A stretch of 64,000 nucleotides of DNA. It comes from Marinobacter sp. 2_MG-2023. GTDB lineage: Bacteria; Pseudomonadota; Gammaproteobacteria; Pseudomonadales; Oleiphilaceae. The notes beneath the pieces were generated by a model. It ran no database searches and was not told the origin of the DNA. It worked only from the letters and a program-made list of their open reading frames with translations. Shown here in pieces: positions 60,467 through 64,000 of the stretch. The DNA is taken from positions 310,001-374,000 of the forward strand of contig NZ_JAUOPH010000004.1 in the NCBI RefSeq assembly GCF_030546935.1. Direction: 5' to 3'. Numbering within the stretch: the first letter of the stretch is position 1; each line of letters starts with the position of its first letter. A program made the translations under genes and the position numbers.

Positions 60467-61627
60467 CTACGCGCCGCGCTCTTCCAGTACGGCAACAGCT
60501 GGCAGCACTTTACCTTCCACAAATTCCAGGAAGGCACCACCACCGGTGGAAATATACGAGATCTTGTCAGCTATGCCGTATTTGTCAACGGCCGCGACGG
60601 TATCGCCACCGCCGGCCAGAGAGAAAGCATCGCTCTCGGCGATAGCGTTGGCCAGGGTTTTGGTGCCGTTACCAAACTGGTCAAACTCAAACACGCCCAC
60701 AGGACCATTCCACAGGATGGTTTTGGCATTTTTGAGCAGTTCAGCGAACTGGCCCGCAGTTTCCGGGCCTACGTCCAGGATCATGTCGTCTTCAGTTACG
60801 TCGGAGATGTTCCGGGTGGTGGCTGTAGCGTCTTCTGCAAACTCACTGGCAACCACAACGTCGACCGGCAGCGGTATGTTCACGCGGGAGGCGATATCTC
60901 TGGCAGTTTCCAGCAGGTCGTGTTCGCACAGGGACTTGCCTACCGGGTGACCAGCAGCCGCAAGGAAGGTGTTGGCAATGCCGCCACCGACGATGATCTG
61001 GTCACACACTTTTTCAAGGGCGTTGAGCACGTCGAGCTTGGTAGAGACTTTCGCGCCGCCAACAATGGCAACAACTGGCTTGGCCGGGTTATCCAGGGCT
61101 TTGCCCAGGGCTTCCAGCTCTGCCGCCAACAGCGGACCGGCGCAGGCTTCCGGTGCAAAGCGGGCAACGCCATGGGTTGAGGCCTGGGCGCGGTGCGCGG
61201 TGCCGAAGGCGTCCATCACGTAGATGTCGCACAGCGCGGCGTATTGCTTGGCCAGGGTTTCGTCGTCTTTCTTTTCGCCTTTGTTGAAGCGCACGTTCTC
61301 GAACAGCACCACTTCGCCGTCAGCGACTTCAACACCTTCTAGGTAGTCTTTGATCAGGCGCACTTCCTGGCCAAGCACTTTGGTGAGGTGCTCGGCAACC
61401 GGCTTCATGGAGGAGGCTTCGTCGTAAACGCCTTCTTCCGGGCGCCCCAGGTGGGACATCAGCATCACCTTGGCGCCGGCGTCTTTTGCCGCCTTGATGG
61501 TTGGCAGGGAGGCACGGATGCGGGCATCGCTGGAAACAGCGCCGTTCTTCACCGGTACGTTGAGGTCTTCGCGGATCAGAACCCGTTTGCCCGCGAGGTT
61601 CAGGTCGGTCATTTTTTTGATGGCCAT
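60467..61627 (-). CDS. pgk: Phosphoglycerate kinase
   Basis: 386 residues, standard length. [15 protein letters not shown] at the N-terminus, the substrate loop [25 protein letters not shown] and the C-terminal GGGDTVAAV with [13 protein letters not shown]. Transfers phosphate between 1,3-bisphosphoglycerate and ADP. In operon with epd and fba. Confidence 0.98.
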   Translation of the reverse strand: MAIKKMTDLNLAGKRVLIREDLNVPVKNGAVSSDARIRASLPTIKAAKDAGAKVMLMSHLGRPEEGVYDEASSMKPVAEHLTKVLGQEVRLIKDYLEGVEVADGEVVLFENVRFNKGEKKDDETLAKQYAALCDIYVMDAFGTAHRAQASTHGVARFAPEACAGPLLAAELEALGKALDNPAKPVVAIVGGAKVSTKLDVLNALEKVCDQIIVGGGIANTFLAAAGHPVGKSLCEHDLLETARDIASRVNIPLPVDVVVASEFAEDATATTRNISDVTEDDMILDVGPETAGQFAELLKNAKTILWNGPVGVFEFDQFGNGTKTLANAIAESDAFSLAGGGDTVAAVDKYGIADKISYISTGGGAFLEFVEGKVLPAVAVLEERGA

Positions 61628-61693
61628 AACACTCTTGTCCTTAACGTTTAAATCTTGAAGATGGGGGCAGGCGATTCGTCGCCTGCCCCCTAT

Positions 61694-62737
61694 TCAGTCT
61701 TGAACCTCTGCGGTCTTGCTCAACCAGCTCTGACTTACGTCCAGCATCCGGTTGGCAAACCCCCATTCGTTATCAAACCAGCACAACACTTTCACCATGG
61801 TGCCCCGGGTTACCCGGGTCTGGCCGCCATCCACAACGCCGGAATGGGCATCGTGGTTGAAGTCGGAGCTGGCCAGCAGTTCGTCGGTATAACCGAGAAT
61901 GCCTTTCAGCGGGCCCTGGGCGGCCTCTTTGATTACACGGTTTACCGATGCCACATCAGTTTCTTGCCGCACGTTGAACACCATGTCGATGGCAGATACG
62001 TTCATGGTGGGGACACGCAAGGCCACGGAACTGAACCGACCTTCCATATGAGGCAGCAACCGCTCCACACCGCGCGCCAACCCAGTGTCCACCGGCACTA
62101 TGTTGTGCAACGCACTACGGGTGAGGCGCAAGTCCTGCTGGTGGTATGCGTCGATGACTGGCTGGTCGTTCATGGCGGCGTGGATGGTGGTGGTGCTGCC
62201 CTGCTCCACACCAAAGGCTTTATCGAGCACACAGATCACCGGCACCAGGCAATTAGTGGTGCAGGAACCTGCGGCCATAATGCGATCAGCACCGGTGATT
62301 TCCCCTTCGTTGATTCCGTAAACCACCGTTCGGTCGACATCCGATTCCGCAGGCTGGGAAAACAGCAATCGTTTTGCGCCCGCCTGAAGGTGCCGTTCCG
62401 CGGTCGCCCGGTCAGAGTAGGAACCGGAGCATTCCAGCACCAGATCAATGTCCAGTTCATTCCACGGCAACTCGGCCGGGTCCGAATGGCTGAGCACGCG
62501 GATGGGATCGCCGTTAACAATCAGTTCCTGCCCTTCCACCGCAATGCTTCCGGAGAAGCGGCCATGGGTAGAGTCGTACCGGGTCAGGTGTGCAATCGTG
62601 TCGATATCAGAAAGCTCGTTAATCGCGACCACCTGAAGATGATCGCGAAAACCGTTCTCGTACAGAGCACGCAACACGCATTGGCCGATACGGCCGTAGC
62701 CGTTGATAGCAATACGAAAAGGCGCAGGTGCTGTCAT
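61694..62737 (-). CDS. epd: D-erythrose-4-phosphate dehydrogenase
   Basis: 347 residues of the GAPDH fold: INGYGRIGQCVLRAL, the catalytic cysteine in AGSCTTNCLVP, and NDQPVIDAYHQQDLRLTRSA, which marks Epd rather than GapA. It oxidises erythrose-4-phosphate to 4-phosphoerythronate, the first step toward pyridoxal phosphate. GapA activity is the alternative. The start overlaps the tkt stop by one base. Confidence 0.88.
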   Translation of the reverse strand: MTAPAPFRIAINGYGRIGQCVLRALYENGFRDHLQVVAINELSDIDTIAHLTRYDSTHGRFSGSIAVEGQELIVNGDPIRVLSHSDPAELPWNELDIDLVLECSGSYSDRATAERHLQAGAKRLLFSQPAESDVDRTVVYGINEGEITGADRIMAAGSCTTNCLVPVICVLDKAFGVEQGSTTTIHAAMNDQPVIDAYHQQDLRLTRSALHNIVPVDTGLARGVERLLPHMEGRFSSVALRVPTMNVSAIDMVFNVRQETDVASVNRVIKEAAQGPLKGILGYTDELLASSDFNHDAHSGVVDGGQTRVTRGTMVKVLCWFDNEWGFANRMLDVSQSWLSKTAEVQD

Positions 62738-64000
62738 CAGGCGTCCAGAAGCTCCGCGGCAACTTCGAGGATGTTGTCCACGGTAAAGCCGAACTCTTTA
62801 AACAGTTCACCAGCTGGCGCAGATTCACCAAAGGTGGTCATACCTACAACGCGACCGTCCAGGCCAACGTACTTGTACCAGTAGTCGGCAATTGAGGCTT
62901 CGATGGCAATGCGGTTAGTGACTTCCAGCGGCAACACCTGCTGTTTGTACTCGGCACTCTGGGCATCGAATACGTCGGTAGACGGCATGGATACAACGCG
63001 TACCTTCTTACCCTGCTCACGCAACTTGGCAGCGGTATCCTGGGCCAGACCCACTTCGGAACCGGTGGCAATCAGGATCAGGTCCGGAGTGCCTTCGCTG
63101 TCTGTCAGCACGTAGCCGCCTTTGGCAACGTCTGCCAGTTGCTGCGCATCACGCGCCTGACCGGGCAGACCCTGACGGGAGAAGATCATGGCCGTTGGGC
63201 CGTCTTTGCGTTCCAGAGCGGATTTCCAGGCAACGGCAGACTCTACGGCATCGGCCGGGCGCCAGGTGCTCATGTTCGGCGTGGTGCGCAGGCTGGCCAG
63301 CTGTTCAACCGGCTGGTGTGTGGGGCCGTCTTCGCCCAGACCAATGGAGTCGTGGGTGAATACGTAGATGGAGCGCTGCTTCATCAGTGCGGCCATGCGC
63401 ACCGCGTTACGGCAATATTCCATGAAGATCAGGAAGGTCGCGCCGTAGGGTACAAAACCACCGTGCAGGGCAACGCCGTTCATGATCGCAGCCATGCCAA
63501 ACTCACGCACACCGTAATAGATGTAGTTACCGCTGGCGTCGTCTTTGCTCACGCCTTTACAGCCGCTCCAGATGGTGAGGTTGGAGCCTGCCAGGTCGGC
63601 AGAGCCGCCGAGCAGTTCCGGTAGCAACGGGCCGTAGGCGTTCAGGGTGTTCTGGGAAGCCTTGCGGCTGGCAACAGTCTCGCTCTTGTCCTGACATTCC
63701 TGAATGTAAGCCTGAGCTTTTTCAGAGAAATCAGCAGGCAAGTCACCTGCCATGCGACGCTTCAGCTCGGCTGCCAGTTCCGGCTCAGCTTTTTCGTAAG
63801 CTGCAAAGGTATCGTTCCAAACGCTTTCAGCCGTTGCGCCTTTGTCCTTGGCGTTCCAGGCGCTGTAGATGTCGGCCGGAACTTCAAACGGGCCGTGAGT
63901 CCAGCCCAGTGCTTCGCGGGTCAGTGCAATTTCGTCATCACCCAAAGGCGCGCCGTGACAGTCTTCTTTGCCCTGCTTATTGGGTGAACCAAAGCCGATG
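62737..64000 (-). CDS. tkt: Transketolase, C-terminal part (5' end beyond the window)
   Basis: The frame runs to the last base of the window, about 420 residues, so the N-terminal third lies outside. [72 protein letters not shown] and STRQ-like [11 protein letters not shown] identify it. A thiamine-diphosphate enzyme of the pentose phosphate pathway that supplies erythrose-4-phosphate to the next gene product. Confidence 0.97.
   Translation of the reverse strand, partial: IGFGSPNKQGKEDCHGAPLGDDEIALTREALGWTHGPFEVPADIYSAWNAKDKGATAESVWNDTFAAYEKAEPELAAELKRRMAGDLPADFSEKAQAYIQECQDKSETVASRKASQNTLNAYGPLLPELLGGSADLAGSNLTIWSGCKGVSKDDASGNYIYYGVREFGMAAIMNGVALHGGFVPYGATFLIFMEYCRNAVRMAALMKQRSIYVFTHDSIGLGEDGPTHQPVEQLASLRTTPNMSTWRPADAVESAVAWKSALERKDGPTAMIFSRQGLPGQARDAQQLADVAKGGYVLTDSEGTPDLILIATGSEVGLAQDTAAKLREQGKKVRVVSMPSTDVFDAQSAEYKQQVLPLEVTNRIAIEASIADYWYKYVGLDGRVVGMTTFGESAPAGELFKEFGFTVDNILEVAAELLDA

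Noticed and set aside
59612-61180. Long open frame of 522 codons on the plus strand
   Set aside because: It lies opposite fba and pgk, which are certain, and its composition is the mirror of their codon use.
1-64000. CRISPR array, tRNA, rRNA, complete insertion sequence or prophage
   Set aside because: No regularly spaced repeats, cloverleaf genes, transposase motifs or phage structural genes were seen in reading both strands.

Overview
The window reads as a chromosome segment of a marine gammaproteobacterium, most probably Marinobacter. This rests on gene content, not on any search: a glucosylglycerol synthase/phosphatase gene next to a GH13_18 phosphorylase of the glucosylglycerol type known from Marinobacter adhaerens, a full urease operon with HupE/UreJ, TRAP and tripartite tricarboxylate transporters, and many c-di-GMP enzymes. 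Most of the segment is moderately GC-rich; about 1.2-5.2 kb is visibly AT-rich.

Layout. 0-5.4 kb: an integron-type cassette array without a visible integrase. All genes are on the minus strand, separated by attC-like sites: an AbiC-like membrane protein, a Gabija-like OLD nuclease with a frameshifted UvrD-like helicase, a DUF413/MaoP-like protein, a NYN/PIN-like relic and an unknown protein. 5.7-11.9 kb: the urease operon ureD-A-B-C-E-F-G-hupE (minus), preceded by a sigma-54-like promoter and an NtrC-like site. 12-15.2 kb: a MOSC protein and a PAS-GAF-GGDEF sensor. 15.5-19.3 kb: glucosylglycerol synthesis and phosphorolysis. 19.5-21.6 kb: an MHYT-GGDEF-EAL protein. 21.8-24.6 kb: a TRAP transporter. 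24.6-30.5 kb: a Tat-exported aldo/keto reductase with an ATP/ADP-antiporter-like carrier, an unknown lipoprotein, small membrane proteins and a peroxiredoxin-glutaredoxin fusion.

30.7-34.6 kb holds four translationally coupled genes (DUF3348, a MotA/ExbB-like protein with a long coiled-coil tail, a MotB/OmpA-like protein, DUF2894). They look like an ion-driven inner-membrane motor related in design to ZorAB, with two unassigned soluble partners. 35-42.5 kb: MscS, TauE/SafE, TctCBA and a CitAB-like two-component system. 42.5-46.5 kb: AraC-type regulator, hydrolase, monooxygenase and flavohemoprotein, bounded by truncated copies of the same genes, which points to an old tandem duplication. 46.5-54.8 kb: mixed genes, including an SF1 helicase with a DUF2726 nuclease-like end. 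54.9-56.9 kb: a second integrase-less array (HEPN, small membrane protein, cold-shock-domain membrane protein). 57.1-59.2 kb: a TRAP-type binding protein coupled to a diguanylate cyclase. 59.3-64 kb: tkt-epd-pgk-fba; tkt runs off the window.

The two cassette arrays share a leader of about 170 bases whose similarity stops at the presumed cassette insertion point. With the defence-like cargo (OLD/helicase, AbiC-like, HEPN), this is the most unusual feature here. No tRNA, rRNA, CRISPR array, complete insertion sequence or integrase was recognised.
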